Below the pieces are notes generated by a model that made no database searches, was not told the DNA's origin, and worked only from the letters and a program-made list of their open reading frames with translations. This document shows, in pieces, positions 20,691-30,112 of a stretch of 64,000 nucleotides of DNA (the stretch's first letter is position 1; each line of letters begins with the position of its first letter). A program made the translations under genes and the position numbers. The DNA comes from Metabacillus litoralis (GTDB taxonomy: Bacteria; Bacillota; Bacilli; Bacillales; Bacillaceae), in contig NZ_CP033043.1 of the NCBI RefSeq assembly GCF_003667825.1, forward strand, positions 2,399,501 through 2,463,500, read 5' to 3'.

Positions 20691-21248
20691 TTATGCACGC
20701 GAAACATAAGAAGCTTCAGTTGTGTTAATGATTAAACGATCACCTTGGTTGATAAAGAACGGAACTTGAACTGTTAAACCAGTTTCTAGAGTAGCTGGTT
20801 TAGTTCCACCAGAAGCAGTGTCTCCTTTAATACCAGGTTCTGTTTCTGTTACTTCTAATTCAACTGAATTTGGTAATTCCACCCCTAGAGTTTCTGTACC
20901 AAACATTACAATTTGAACTTCCATATTTTCTTTTAAAAATTTTAATTCATACTCAATTTGAGTAGAGTTTAATTCAATTTGGTCATATGTTTCTGTATCC
21001 ATAAAAGCATGTTGGTCGCCATTTGCATATAAATATTGCATTCTGCGTGTTTCAATTTGCGCTTTTGCTACTTTTTCACCCGCACGGAATGTTTTTTCTT
21101 GAACAGCACCTGTACGTAAGTTACGTAATTTTGAGCGAACAAACGCTGCTCCTTTTCCAGGTTTAACGTGCTGGAAATCCATTACACGCCAAATGCCGTT
21201 GTCTACCTCAATTGTTAAACCTGTGCGAAAATCATTTACTGAAATCAT
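20691..21248 (-). CDS. efp: Elongation factor P
   Basis: Relieves ribosome stalling at polyproline stretches. 185 residues, three beta-barrel domains. The loop [17 protein letters not shown] holds the Lys that is modified in Bacillus (5-aminopentanol type). C-terminal signature [20 protein letters not shown] is present. Ends in two consecutive hairpins. Confidence 0.98.
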   Translation of the reverse strand: MISVNDFRTGLTIEVDNGIWRVMDFQHVKPGKGAAFVRSKLRNLRTGAVQEKTFRAGEKVAKAQIETRRMQYLYANGDQHAFMDTETYDQIELNSTQIEYELKFLKENMEVQIVMFGTETLGVELPNSVELEVTETEPGIKGDTASGGTKPATLETGLTVQVPFFINQGDRLIINTTEASYVSRA

Positions 21249-21332
21249 TAAAAAAATCCTCCTAGTGATATATAAATAAGGAATGGTAAACGAATATTTA
21301 CATCATTCTTTTATATAAAAAGATGTTTCCTA

Positions 21333-22394
21333 TTATAAAATAATAAGATCTTTCGGTGAATGAGTTAAAGACTCATTTCCTTTTTCCGTGATTACTGTAT
21401 CATCTTCAATTCTTACTCCACCAAGGCCGGCTACATAGATTCCCGGTTCAACCGTGACAACCATTCCTTGCTCAAGAACTGTATCCGATTTAAAGGAAAG
21501 GGCTGGACCTTCATGAACCTCCATACCAAGACCATGTCCGGTAGAATGACCAAAGTACTCCCCATATCCTTGCTCTTTTATGTAGTCACGTGTTAAAGCA
21601 TCTGCTTGTTTACCAGTTAAACCTGGCTTAATGCCGTTCATGCCCCGTAATTGAGCCTCCAGAACAATCGAATAGATTTTCTTTAACTCGTCACTTGGTT
21701 CACCTACTGCGAACGTTCTAGTAATATCTGAACAGTATCCTTTGTAGTATGCACCAAAGTCAAGTGTTACAAAATCACCTTTTTCAATTTCCTTTTCACT
21801 CGCTACACCATGAGGTAAGGCCGAGCGATATCCTGAGGCTACAATGATGTCAAAAGATGATGAAACAGCTCCGTTTTTTCTCATGAAAAATTCAAGCTCA
21901 TTTGCCACATCAATTTCTTTTAACCCTGGTTTTATGTAAGTTAAAATGTGTTTATAAGCCGCATCCGCTATTTCAGCAGCTTCCTTTAATATCTTAATCT
22001 CTGCTGGTGACTTAATCAAGCGTAACTTTTCCACAGCACCTGAAACTGGAATAAATTCACTGCTCTTTATTGCTTCTTTGTATGAAGAAAATAATTGATA
22101 AGTTAAAGAATCCTGTTCAAAACCAAGTCGTTTTATACCTAGCTTTTCAACCTGATCAGCTACCTCCTCAATAATTGGGCCAGTATGCTGAACAATTTCA
22201 AAGCCTTCGATTTCCTTTGCTGCTTGCTCTGTATAACGGAAGTCTGTTATAAAAACTGCTTTGTCTTCAGAAATGACAACCACACCAGCGGTACCTGTAA
22301 AGCCAGTCATATATCTTCTATTATAACTGCTCGTTATTAAAAGACCATCAATTGATAATTCTTTAAAACGTTGACGAATTTTTTCAAGTTTCAT
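21333..22394 (-). CDS. yqhT: Xaa-Pro peptidase (M24B), YqhT
   Basis: Metallopeptidase releasing the residue before proline. 353 residues: N-terminal creatinase-like domain, C-terminal pita-bread domain with metal ligands Asp in TLDFGAYYKGYCSDITRTF (two), His in HSTGHGLGMEVHEGP, Glu in TVEPGIYV and Glu in VRIEDD. 84 bases upstream of efp. A link between peptidase and polyproline translation is suggestive but only positional. Confidence 0.95.
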   Translation of the reverse strand: MKLEKIRQRFKELSIDGLLITSSYNRRYMTGFTGTAGVVVISEDKAVFITDFRYTEQAAKEIEGFEIVQHTGPIIEEVADQVEKLGIKRLGFEQDSLTYQLFSSYKEAIKSSEFIPVSGAVEKLRLIKSPAEIKILKEAAEIADAAYKHILTYIKPGLKEIDVANELEFFMRKNGAVSSSFDIIVASGYRSALPHGVASEKEIEKGDFVTLDFGAYYKGYCSDITRTFAVGEPSDELKKIYSIVLEAQLRGMNGIKPGLTGKQADALTRDYIKEQGYGEYFGHSTGHGLGMEVHEGPALSFKSDTVLEQGMVVTVEPGIYVAGLGGVRIEDDTVITEKGNESLTHSPKDLIIL

Positions 22395-22397
22395 ATT

Positions 22398-22832
22398 TTA
22401 CCCTCCAATTCGTTCTTTTAATGCTAAAATCGCCAGCTCATATCCTTTAAAGCCAAGTCCAATAATTTGCCCAACTGTGACCGGTGCTGTTACAGATGTA
22501 TGTCTGAATTCCTCTCTAGCATGGATATTTGAGATATGTACTTCAATGACTGGTAGAGAGATGCTCGCAATCGCATCTCGTATTGCATAACTATAATGTG
22601 TAAAAGCACCAGGGTTTATAACAATACCATGATATTGCTCATTTGCTTCATGAATTGCATCAATTAAATCTCCTTCATGATTTGATTGAAAGCATGTAAC
22701 TTCACAATTTACTTTTTCACCAATTGTTAAAAGGTCTTTCTCAAGATCTGTTAATGTTTTTGAACCGTATATTTCAGGTTCTCTTAATCCAAGCCTATTT
22801 AGGTTCGGCCCATTAATAACTAAAACCTTCAT
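22398..22832 (-). CDS. aroQ: 3-dehydroquinate dehydratase, type II
   Basis: Shikimate pathway enzyme, dodecameric type II fold. 144 residues from the ATG at 22832: GPNLNRLGLREPEIYG with the catalytic Tyr, NPGAFTHYSYAIRDA, and His in VIEVHISNIHAREEFR. A GTG at 22850 is also open, but its first six residues are unlike relatives. Three bases before yqhT, so translation is coupled. Known as yqhS in B. subtilis. Confidence 0.95.
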   Translation of the reverse strand: MKVLVINGPNLNRLGLREPEIYGSKTLTDLEKDLLTIGEKVNCEVTCFQSNHEGDLIDAIHEANEQYHGIVINPGAFTHYSYAIRDAIASISLPVIEVHISNIHAREEFRHTSVTAPVTVGQIIGLGFKGYELAILALKERIGG

Positions 22833-22955
22833 GACTCTCTTACACCTCACAGTTAATCCTTAAGTTAAACAATCTGTTAATATCGCATAGGAACAACTTC
22901 CCACTGCTACAATTAACAAATAAGCTTCAACATAAGCTTATACATAATAGAATAA

Positions 22956-22986
22956 AAAAAGAATGTTCATCACATGAACATTCTAT
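22956..22986 (-). terminator. Terminator of yqhR
   Basis: GAATGTTCAT and ATGAACATTC (22961-22970 and 22974-22983) form a perfect 10-bp stem followed on the minus strand by seven T. Confidence 0.88.
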
Positions 22987-23018
22987 CATATCTGAACACA
23001 TCTCTACTATTGTTTCGT

Positions 23019-23552
23019 TCAGCTTTTAGGATTAGCTTGAAATTCATTGTAATCAAATGAAATTGAGTATCCAACAAATGCACCGTATAGAATATAAAGA
23101 CATAATGTAGTAACAACAGTTCCACGAGGCAGTTCAAAAACCGTATCCAAATTTGGAAAGATTGGATTTAAAACAAAGAAAACTAATGCCCACAAGGCCC
23201 CACCAAATGCAACACCAATCCACAAGGATTTAAATCGTTTCAGTATAGCAAAATAAGCTAATGCTACACCGATAGACACCAGTCCCAGTATAACGATGCT
23301 TATTAGATGCCCTAATGTTCTATCCTTCCAATCACCTAATGCAAATGGTTGCAGAATTAAGTTAGGACTAATTTCCGTAAAATTTAAAATATAAGAAAAG
23401 TATGCTAACAAGCTCCAAAATACTCCTCCAACAAAACCTGTAGTTATCGTTTTTCCGACCGTTGACATTGGTTCTTCTTTTTTGTTTTGTTCTAATTTAG
23501 GGTTATCCTCTAGCTTTTGTTCATCATCATTTTGTTTCTTTTTATCCGCCAT
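23019..23552 (-). CDS. yqhR: YqhR, conserved membrane protein
   Basis: 177 residues: a charged Lys/Glu/Gln-rich N-terminus (1-28), then four hydrophobic helices. Matches B. subtilis YqhR in length and in place between aroQ and yqhQ. Function unknown. A GGAGG-type site precedes the ATG. Confidence 0.9.
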   Translation of the reverse strand: MADKKKQNDDEQKLEDNPKLEQNKKEEPMSTVGKTITTGFVGGVFWSLLAYFSYILNFTEISPNLILQPFALGDWKDRTLGHLISIVILGLVSIGVALAYFAILKRFKSLWIGVAFGGALWALVFFVLNPIFPNLDTVFELPRGTVVTTLCLYILYGAFVGYSISFDYNEFQANPKS

Positions 23553-24011
23553 TTTCCAACACCTCCATTATTACTATGTCCAATTTTTTGATTGTCCATG
23601 TTTTTAGAAATACAGTTTTTTGTTGAAGAAATTTTAAAAGACTATATTAGAGGTGTTGGTGCACAAAAAAGCACAGATGACCTAAGGAAGTTTACGTGCA
23701 CCAAGTCGAGATAATTTTCAAATAAAATGGAAATTCCATGTCTAGCAGGAAAATGCATGGGTATAATGTAAATAAAGGAATGTTTTCCAGGCTATTGGTT
23801 ACACTAACGAAGATGACATGGGGGCTAAGGTTTTATTTTGACAAAAAATCCAACCATGAACAGAAGAAGAAATACGCAATCATATTGTTCATTTCTAAAC
23901 ATCGCTCTAGAGGTTTCCTTTCAAATTCTGTATTATAGAGATAATAGCTAAACATTGTATTAGACGTTGTTTACTTTAATTTAGAATTAGGAATAGATAG
24001 GTTGGTGTCAT
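23553..24011. other. Intergenic region between divergent yqhR and yqhQ
   Basis: 459 bases without a convincing gene. It must hold divergent promoters. A 9-bp inverted repeat, TTGGTGCAC at 23656-23664 and GTGCACCAA at 23696-23704, encloses 31 bases. A TATAAT lies at about 23762. A plus-strand open frame at 23738-23938 has no recognisable similarity and an odd composition. Confidence 0.5.
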
Positions 24012-24956
24012 ATGTCAAATCAAAACAAGCCTGCATATGGTGGGCAAGCTGTTGTCGAGGGTGTTATGTTTGGTGGTAAGCATCATTATGTAACAGCCAT
24101 TCGACGAAACGATAACTCAATTGATTATTTTCATTTACCTAGAAAAAATCAACCTGTTTTATCAAAACTAAAAAAAATACCCTTTTTAAGAGGTATTGTT
24201 GCCATTATCGAAGCAAGTGCAAATGGTTCAAAGCATCTAAATTTTGCTACTGAACGTTTTGAAGTAGATCCTGAAAATGACGAAAAAATGTTAGCTGAGA
24301 AACAGAATGATTCAAAGCTTACGATGTGGCTGGGAATTGCAGCAGTCGGGGTCCTTTCATTTTTCTTTGGAAAAGTGATTTTTACTCTTCTACCCGTTTT
24401 TTTAGCCGAATTTTTCCGCCCCCTTATATCATCAGACTTCGGGCAAATTCTCTTAGAAGGCGCTTTCAAACTTGTGTTACTATTAGCATATATATATGCT
24501 ATATCTTTTACACCTTTAATTAGGAGGGTGTTTCAATACCACGGTGCAGAGCATAAAGTAATTAATACTTATGAAAACGACTTGGAATTAACAGTTGAAA
24601 ATGTCCAAAGTCAATCCAGGTTGCACTACAGATGTGGTAGTAGCTTTATTTTATTCACCGTGATTGTGGGTGTGTTTGTTTACACTCTTGTCCCGACTGA
24701 TCCTCTATGGCTGCGAATCGTGAACAGACTAGCCTTGATACCTGTTGTATTAGGTATTTCCTTCGAAGTGTTACAGCTAACGAATAAAGTTCGTGAACTA
24801 CCAGTGTTACGCTATTTAGGATATCCAGGACTCTGGTTACAACTGTTAACAACAAAGGAGCCTACAAACGATCAAGTTGAAGTGGCGATTGCAAGCTTTA
24901 ATGAATTAATTCGGATGGAAAAAGAGACAGAAACATCTACAGAACAAATTGTCTAA
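24012..24956 (+). CDS. yqhQ: YqhQ, DUF1385 membrane protein
   Basis: 314 residues with the family hallmark GGQAVVEGVMFGG at the N-terminus and RVFQYHGAEHKVINTYE in the middle, separated by four or five hydrophobic helices. DUF1385 proteins are widespread in Firmicutes; the biochemical role is unknown. Clear ribosome site not evident beyond TAGGTTGG just upstream of the ATG. Confidence 0.93.
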   Translation: MSNQNKPAYGGQAVVEGVMFGGKHHYVTAIRRNDNSIDYFHLPRKNQPVLSKLKKIPFLRGIVAIIEASANGSKHLNFATERFEVDPENDEKMLAEKQNDSKLTMWLGIAAVGVLSFFFGKVIFTLLPVFLAEFFRPLISSDFGQILLEGAFKLVLLLAYIYAISFTPLIRRVFQYHGAEHKVINTYENDLELTVENVQSQSRLHYRCGSSFILFTVIVGVFVYTLVPTDPLWLRIVNRLALIPVVLGISFEVLQLTNKVRELPVLRYLGYPGLWLQLLTTKEPTNDQVEVAIASFNELIRMEKETETSTEQIV

Positions 24957-24999
24957 TTATAATCTACTTTGATTGGTATCTTTTCTTGGAGGTGGTCAA

Positions 25000-25380
25000 A
25001 TGAATCGTCGTGTGAATTGGATTGTCATGATTGTTATCTCTTTAGGGGTTATTGGTTTTATTACAACGTTAGTATCTGATCCTCTATGGCTTTTAAAACA
25101 AATCGCCATCTATGCTGCTATTGCTGGTTTAATCTATCTTGTTTATCGATTATTTTCAAAAAGAAGAATGGGCAAAGAACATTCCTCTTATATGAAAGCT
25201 GCAAAGCAATCTAAAAGACGTTTTGACGACCGTAGCACGAAGTCTTCTAATGTCAAAAACATTTCACAAGCTAAAAAGGCAAGAAAATCCTCTGCAATCA
25301 AAAAGAAAAAACAAACTCCTTCTCATTTAACTGTCATAGAAGGAAAAAAAGGCAAAAAGAAAAACAGAGCGTTTTTCTAA
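25000..25380 (+). CDS. yqhP: YqhP, SA1362-type membrane protein
   Basis: 126 residues from the ATG at 25000, which has GGAGGTGG 5 bases upstream. Two hydrophobic helices at 6-24 and 30-50, then a very basic Lys/Arg-rich cytoplasmic tail. Family of unknown function found next to yqhQ. Its 3' end overlaps the end of yqhO by four bases, convergently. Confidence 0.88.
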   Translation: MNRRVNWIVMIVISLGVIGFITTLVSDPLWLLKQIAIYAAIAGLIYLVYRLFSKRRMGKEHSSYMKAAKQSKRRFDDRSTKSSNVKNISQAKKARKSSAIKKKKQTPSHLTVIEGKKGKKKNRAFF

Positions 25381-26264
25381 AAAGACCACTTCTTTAGAAA
25401 TTCATTCGTTCTGTTTCTACCTAGCTCTATAAGGGCTAGTTTTTTTTGTTCATTTAATTCAAATTCGGTTGTTACAATATCCTCAACAGGGATAAACACC
25501 ATATCTTTTTCATGTCGTCTTGAAATATGCCGCCCATCATGTGCTTCCTTCATTGTTTCAAATAATGCTCCAAATAAATCAATTGCATTATTAATCTTCT
25601 TTTTAGGTCGTTCTTTTTCACTATAACTAAGCTTTACGCCAAGAACCGGCCTTGTTTTAAAAGGCTTATCCTGCTGATAAAATAGCCAAATCGGGAAATT
25701 GCTAAGAACTCCCCCATCTACAAATATAGTAGCCCCCTTAGAAGTATTCAACTTAACAGGTTCAAAAAAATAAGGTAAGCTACAACTCATGCGCACTGCC
25801 TTTGCCACAGAAAAGGATTGTGAGTTAATACCGTACTGATGGAGATCATCAGGTATAACAATCAACCTTCCATTGGTTAAATCAGAAGCAATAACTCTTA
25901 AACTCCCCGGTGCTATATCAGCAAACGTGGAAATACCTCTTTCTTTTAGCCTCTGACATAGCCATTCCTCTAATTTATTCCCTTTATATAACCCAAGATT
26001 CCAATATAATGAGAGCCATTTCGTAAATGGTAAAGGCAGAAGAGATTTACGTTCATCCAAAAACATTTTCAAATCTACTTCATCCATTATCTTCAAAATT
26101 TCATCACTTGTATAACCTGCAATAATGAATGCAGAAATAATAGAACCTGCACTTGTACCAGCTAGCCTTTTAAATTGATATCCCCTTTTTTCAATCGCCT
26201 GATAGGCACCAATGAGCGCAAACCCTTTAATACCCCCACCTGAGAAAACACCATCAATTTGCAT
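25377..26264 (-). CDS. yqhO: Patatin-like phospholipase YqhO
   Basis: 295 residues. Oxyanion-hole loop FSGGGIKG (8-14), nucleophile elbow GTSAG with Ser38, and the catalytic Asp in VDGGVLSNFP complete the Ser-Asp dyad of the patatin fold. Likely cytoplasmic acyl hydrolase acting on membrane lipid; substrate unknown. Convergent with yqhP. Confidence 0.93.
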   Translation of the reverse strand: MQIDGVFSGGGIKGFALIGAYQAIEKRGYQFKRLAGTSAGSIISAFIIAGYTSDEILKIMDEVDLKMFLDERKSLLPLPFTKWLSLYWNLGLYKGNKLEEWLCQRLKERGISTFADIAPGSLRVIASDLTNGRLIVIPDDLHQYGINSQSFSVAKAVRMSCSLPYFFEPVKLNTSKGATIFVDGGVLSNFPIWLFYQQDKPFKTRPVLGVKLSYSEKERPKKKINNAIDLFGALFETMKEAHDGRHISRRHEKDMVFIPVEDIVTTEFELNEQKKLALIELGRNRTNEFLKKWSF

Positions 26265-26407
26265 CGGCCTCTCCCCTTCCCTCTAATAGTGTAAGAGCAG
26301 GGAAATGAAAATAGACCATCAATCATCATTTAGGGGAATCATTTACACCATGTACTTATATTTTGAGATGACCTTTCAAACTTACTAGCTATAAAACATA
26401 AACTCAA

Positions 26408-26442
26408 AGAAAAAAACCCTTATCAATAAAAGGGTTTTTCCT
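26408..26442 (-). terminator. Terminator of the oligopeptide transporter operon
   Basis: AAAAACCCTT and AAGGGTTTTT arms around an 8-base loop, 10 bases after the last permease gene, with T run on the minus strand. Confidence 0.87.
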
Positions 26443-26449
26443 AAAGACT

Positions 26450-27349
26450 TTATTGTTTCATTTTTGGATCAAGAACATCTCGTAAACCATCACCCATTAA
26501 ATTAAATCCTAGTACAGTTAACATAATCGCTAATCCAGGAAAGAAAAGTGTCCATGGCGCTTGTACAAGGTACTGCTTAGAATCTGACAGCATTTTTCCC
26601 CACTCCGGATTTGGTGCTTGTGCTCCTAACCCTAGGAAACCTAGAGCTGCAGCTTCAATGATAGCTGTTGCGATAGCTAGTGTTGCTTGTACAATGATGG
26701 GCGTCATACTATTCGGCAGGATATGTCTAAATAGGATTCTGCTATCCTTCATCCCTACTGCCCTTGCTGCCATAATATACTCTTCTTGTTTCACACTCAA
26801 AACCTTTGATCTAACCAGACGACCAAAGTTAGGAATATTTATAATAGCAATTGCAATTAAAGCATTTTGTAAAGATGGTCCAAGGATCGCTACTACAGCT
26901 ATCGCTAATAAAATACTTGGAAAGGCAAGCATAATATCAAAGATTCTTGAAATAATTGAATCGACCCAACGTCCATAATAGCCTGCAATAATCCCTAAAA
27001 GTGTACCAAAAATCGCAGAACCTAATACAGAAAAGAAACCAACCCACAGCGAAATTCGAGCACCATAGAGAATTCTTGAGAGAATATCACGCCCGAAATC
27101 ATCTGTTCCAAACCAATGCTCACTTGATGGTGCTAACAGTCGTTTTGATAATTCCTGTTCCTTAAAGCCATAAGGAGCAATAACAGGCGCCAATATGGCC
27201 AGAATGATAAAAAAGATAACAATCCCAAGACCAACAAGCGCTAATTTATTTTTACAGAAGGATTTCCAAGCCTCTTTCCAAGGTGGTGTTACTTGTTCCT
27301 CAACAGCGGTATTCAAAGGATTTGGAGTGTTTTTTGCTAACTCTGCCAC
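26450..27349 (-). CDS. Peptide ABC transporter permease (DppC/OppC type)
   Basis: 299 residues, six membrane helices. N-terminal OppC segment then a BPD_transp_1 domain with the EAA loop (AARAVGMKDSRILFRHILPNSM). Partner of the permease encoded just upstream. Whether the substrate is dipeptide, oligopeptide or another small molecule cannot be read from sequence. Follows dppB-type gene by 19 bases. Confidence 0.93.
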   Translation of the reverse strand: MAELAKNTPNPLNTAVEEQVTPPWKEAWKSFCKNKLALVGLGIVIFFIILAILAPVIAPYGFKEQELSKRLLAPSSEHWFGTDDFGRDILSRILYGARISLWVGFFSVLGSAIFGTLLGIIAGYYGRWVDSIISRIFDIMLAFPSILLAIAVVAILGPSLQNALIAIAIINIPNFGRLVRSKVLSVKQEEYIMAARAVGMKDSRILFRHILPNSMTPIIVQATLAIATAIIEAAALGFLGLGAQAPNPEWGKMLSDSKQYLVQAPWTLFFPGLAIMLTVLGFNLMGDGLRDVLDPKMKQ

Positions 27350-27368
27350 AATTATCCCCCCATTCTAA

Positions 27369-28385
27369 TTATTGATGATATTTTATACGTGGATCAACGA
27401 CAGCATATAATAAATCGACGATTAAATTGATTAAAATAAAAATGGCTGCAATGACTAAGATTCCTGATTGTATAACTGGATAATCTCGATAACCGATTGC
27501 ATCATATAAATAACGACCAATTCCCGGCCAACCGAAAATCGTTTCTGTTAAAATGGCTCCACCTAATAACAGACCTGTTTGCAAACCAATTACAGTTAGA
27601 ACTGGAATAATAGCATTTTTTAAAGCATGTTTATAAACAACCCAGAACATTTTTAGACCTTTCGCTCTAGCTGTACGAATATAATCAGATTTCATTACTT
27701 CCAACATTGTAGAACGAGTCATTCTTGCGATAATCGCCATCGGTATTGTAGCTAATGCCAAACTTGGAAGGATAAGGTGCTGTAGTACCTGAACAAATTG
27801 ATCTGTCCTGCCCTGAAGCAAGGTATCGATCATATAAATATTCGTTATGGCGGTTATCGGGTTCCTAACATCTTCTCTTCCTGTTGAAGGCAACCATCCT
27901 AACTCTATCGAAAACGCCCATTGCTCCATTAAGCCAAGCCAGAAAATTGGCATTGATACACCAACTAACGCCAAGATCATAGCTAAATAATCAAACCATG
28001 AATTTGAGAACCATGCACTAATAATACCTGCATTTACCCCTATAAATATAGCGATTATCATCGCCACGATCGTTAGTTCAATCGTTGCAGCTAAGTACGG
28101 CCAAATTTCCTCATTAATTGGACCCCTAGTTCTAAGGGAGGTTCCAAGATCTCCTGTCAAAAGTGCTTTTATATAATCCACATATTGGATATACCATGGT
28201 TTATCTAATCCTAGTTCTGTCGTTAATGTAGCAATGGCCTCTTTCGTAGCCTTTTGTCCAAGAATAACCTGCGCTGGATCACCTGGTATAGCACGTATTA
28301 TTGCAAACACAACTAATGTCATTCCAAACAATACGGGTATAAGTGAAAAAACACGACGGACTGTATAAGAAAACATATTGCTCAC
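27369..28385 (-). CDS. Peptide ABC transporter permease (DppB/OppB type)
   Basis: 338 residues, six membrane helices, N-terminal segment typical of OppB (YTVRRVFSLIPVLFGMTLVVF), EAA loop with YIRTARAKGLKMFWVVYKHALKN motif in the C-terminal half. Pairs with the DppC-type protein. Separated from the binding-protein gene by a hairpin, so probably made in smaller amount. Confidence 0.93.
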   Translation of the reverse strand: MSNMFSYTVRRVFSLIPVLFGMTLVVFAIIRAIPGDPAQVILGQKATKEAIATLTTELGLDKPWYIQYVDYIKALLTGDLGTSLRTRGPINEEIWPYLAATIELTIVAMIIAIFIGVNAGIISAWFSNSWFDYLAMILALVGVSMPIFWLGLMEQWAFSIELGWLPSTGREDVRNPITAITNIYMIDTLLQGRTDQFVQVLQHLILPSLALATIPMAIIARMTRSTMLEVMKSDYIRTARAKGLKMFWVVYKHALKNAIIPVLTVIGLQTGLLLGGAILTETIFGWPGIGRYLYDAIGYRDYPVIQSGILVIAAIFILINLIVDLLYAVVDPRIKYHQ

Positions 28386-28418
28386 CTCTTTTTGTAGAAA
28401 CTATCAATATTTTGCTTA

Positions 28419-28449
28419 ACAAAAGGGGAGACAGAGCTCCCCTTTTTAC
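28419..28449 (-). terminator. Attenuating hairpin between binding protein and permease genes
   Basis: AAAAGGGGAG and CTCCCCTTTT arms (28421-28430 and 28437-28446) around six bases. On the minus strand only TTTTG follows, so read-through is likely. Such hairpins behind solute-binding-protein genes usually allow more binding protein than permease; that is inference here. Confidence 0.7.
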
Positions 28450-28453
28450 ATGA

Positions 28454-30067
28454 TTATTTAAATTCAACTTTCGTTAATGCCTCAGAACCAGTTGGATGTG
28501 GTAAATAATTTACTAAATCACTAGTTCCTGCTAATAACGGTGTTGAGTGAACCAATGGAACCCATGGTGCATCATCATGAATGATTTCTTGAGCTTGTTT
28601 GTATAAATCATTTCTTGTGTTTTGCTCTGTTTCAGTTTGAGCTTTAATTAATACATCATGAAGCTCATCATTACTGTAATAAGAATAGTTGTTACTTCCA
28701 ATACTATCTTTGTCTAAAAGTGTGTATAAGAAGTTATCAGGATCTCCATTATCACCAGTCCAACCTAACATGTAAGCGTCAAACTCACCTTTAGCAGCTT
28801 TATCTAAGTAAGTTGCCCAGTCAACTGATTGAATTTCTGCTTTAACGCCAATCTCAGCAAATGACGCTTGGATAACCTCTGCTACCTTCATGCCTTCAGG
28901 CATATAAGGACGTGCAACTGGCATAGCCCAAAGATCCATTTCAAATCCATCAGCATAGCCTGCTTCAGCTAATAATTCCTTTGCTTTTTCTAAATCATAA
29001 GGATATGCTTCAATCTCATCATTGTATCCTTCAACAGAAGGCGGCATTGGGTTCTTTGCAACTTCTGCTTTACCACCATAAAATGCTTCGATAATTGCTT
29101 CTTTATCAACTGCATGGTTTAATGCTTGACGTACAAGTTTATTATCAAATGGAGGACGATTTACTGTAAATCCTAAGTATCCAGTATTCATCGATGGACG
29201 CTCAATTAATTGAAGCTGATCATTACCTGTAATTGTTGCTTCATCTGAATTATTTAACCCATCCATAAGATCAATTTCACCATTTGTTAAAGCATTGAGT
29301 CTTGATGAGTTTTCAGGAATAACACGGAAAATAACTTGCTTTAACTTAGGAAAACCTTCTAACCAGTAATCCTCATTCTTTTCAAGTACAATACGATCGT
29401 TTTGTTTCCACTCCACAAATTTAAATGGACCAGTACCAACTGGATTTTCTCTAAATTTGTCACCAGATTCTTCAACTGCAGTCGGACTAGCGATTCCAAA
29501 TGGAGACATTGCTAGGTTCTTTAAGAATGGAGCTTGTGGGCGGTTTAGAACAAATTGAACTGTATTTTCATCTACAGCTGTAACAGACTCAATAACATGC
29601 CCTTCTTCACCTTTAAATCCCCCAAACATTGTGTAGTAAGGAAAATCATCTGCATTTCCATTCATCCAACGTTCAAAGTTAAAAACAACTGCTTCTGCAT
29701 TAAAATCTGTACCGTCATGGAATTTAACACCTTGACGTAGCTTTAATGTGTATGTAAGAGCATCTTTTGAAACTTCCCATGACTCTGCAAGTCCTGGGTG
29801 AAGTGTTGTATCTTGCTCTCCATATTCAACTAAGGTTTCAAAAATGTTTTCAGTTACTTTAAATGTTTCACCTTCAGTTGTTGTAATTGGATCAAGAGAT
29901 GTCGAATCTCCCCCACGTCCAAAAACTAAAGTATCCTTTTTCTCTCCTTCGCTAGAAGACTGTCCTTCGCCACCAGCTTTTTCGTTTGAGTTACCACTAC
30001 ATCCAACTAGAAGCATACTAATCGCTAATAGTGAAATAAGTAGCAGCTTGAGTGATTTGTTTTTCAT
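28454..30067 (-). CDS. Peptide-binding lipoprotein (SBP family 5)
   Basis: 537 residues from the ATG at 30067 (GGGGGT site just upstream; earlier ATG codons give an untypical leader). Signal peptide with lipobox LLVGC, a Ser/Gly/Lys linker, then the family 5 solute-binding fold (GGDSTSLDPITTTEGE, LRQGVKFHDGTDFNAEAVVFN). Captures substrate outside the membrane for the permease pair. Substrate not predictable; the family includes di- and oligopeptide, nickel and glutathione binders. Confidence 0.92.
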   Translation of the reverse strand: MKNKSLKLLLISLLAISMLLVGCSGNSNEKAGGEGQSSSEGEKKDTLVFGRGGDSTSLDPITTTEGETFKVTENIFETLVEYGEQDTTLHPGLAESWEVSKDALTYTLKLRQGVKFHDGTDFNAEAVVFNFERWMNGNADDFPYYTMFGGFKGEEGHVIESVTAVDENTVQFVLNRPQAPFLKNLAMSPFGIASPTAVEESGDKFRENPVGTGPFKFVEWKQNDRIVLEKNEDYWLEGFPKLKQVIFRVIPENSSRLNALTNGEIDLMDGLNNSDEATITGNDQLQLIERPSMNTGYLGFTVNRPPFDNKLVRQALNHAVDKEAIIEAFYGGKAEVAKNPMPPSVEGYNDEIEAYPYDLEKAKELLAEAGYADGFEMDLWAMPVARPYMPEGMKVAEVIQASFAEIGVKAEIQSVDWATYLDKAAKGEFDAYMLGWTGDNGDPDNFLYTLLDKDSIGSNNYSYYSNDELHDVLIKAQTETEQNTRNDLYKQAQEIIHDDAPWVPLVHSTPLLAGTSDLVNYLPHPTGSEALTKVEFK

Positions 30068-30112
30068 TCGCTTTCTTACCCCCATTTTTTTATTTATCAT
30101 AAATGCTGCATG

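Noticed and set aside
23738..23938. 66-codon plus-strand frame before yqhQ
   Set aside because: Weak start context and no recognisable pattern.
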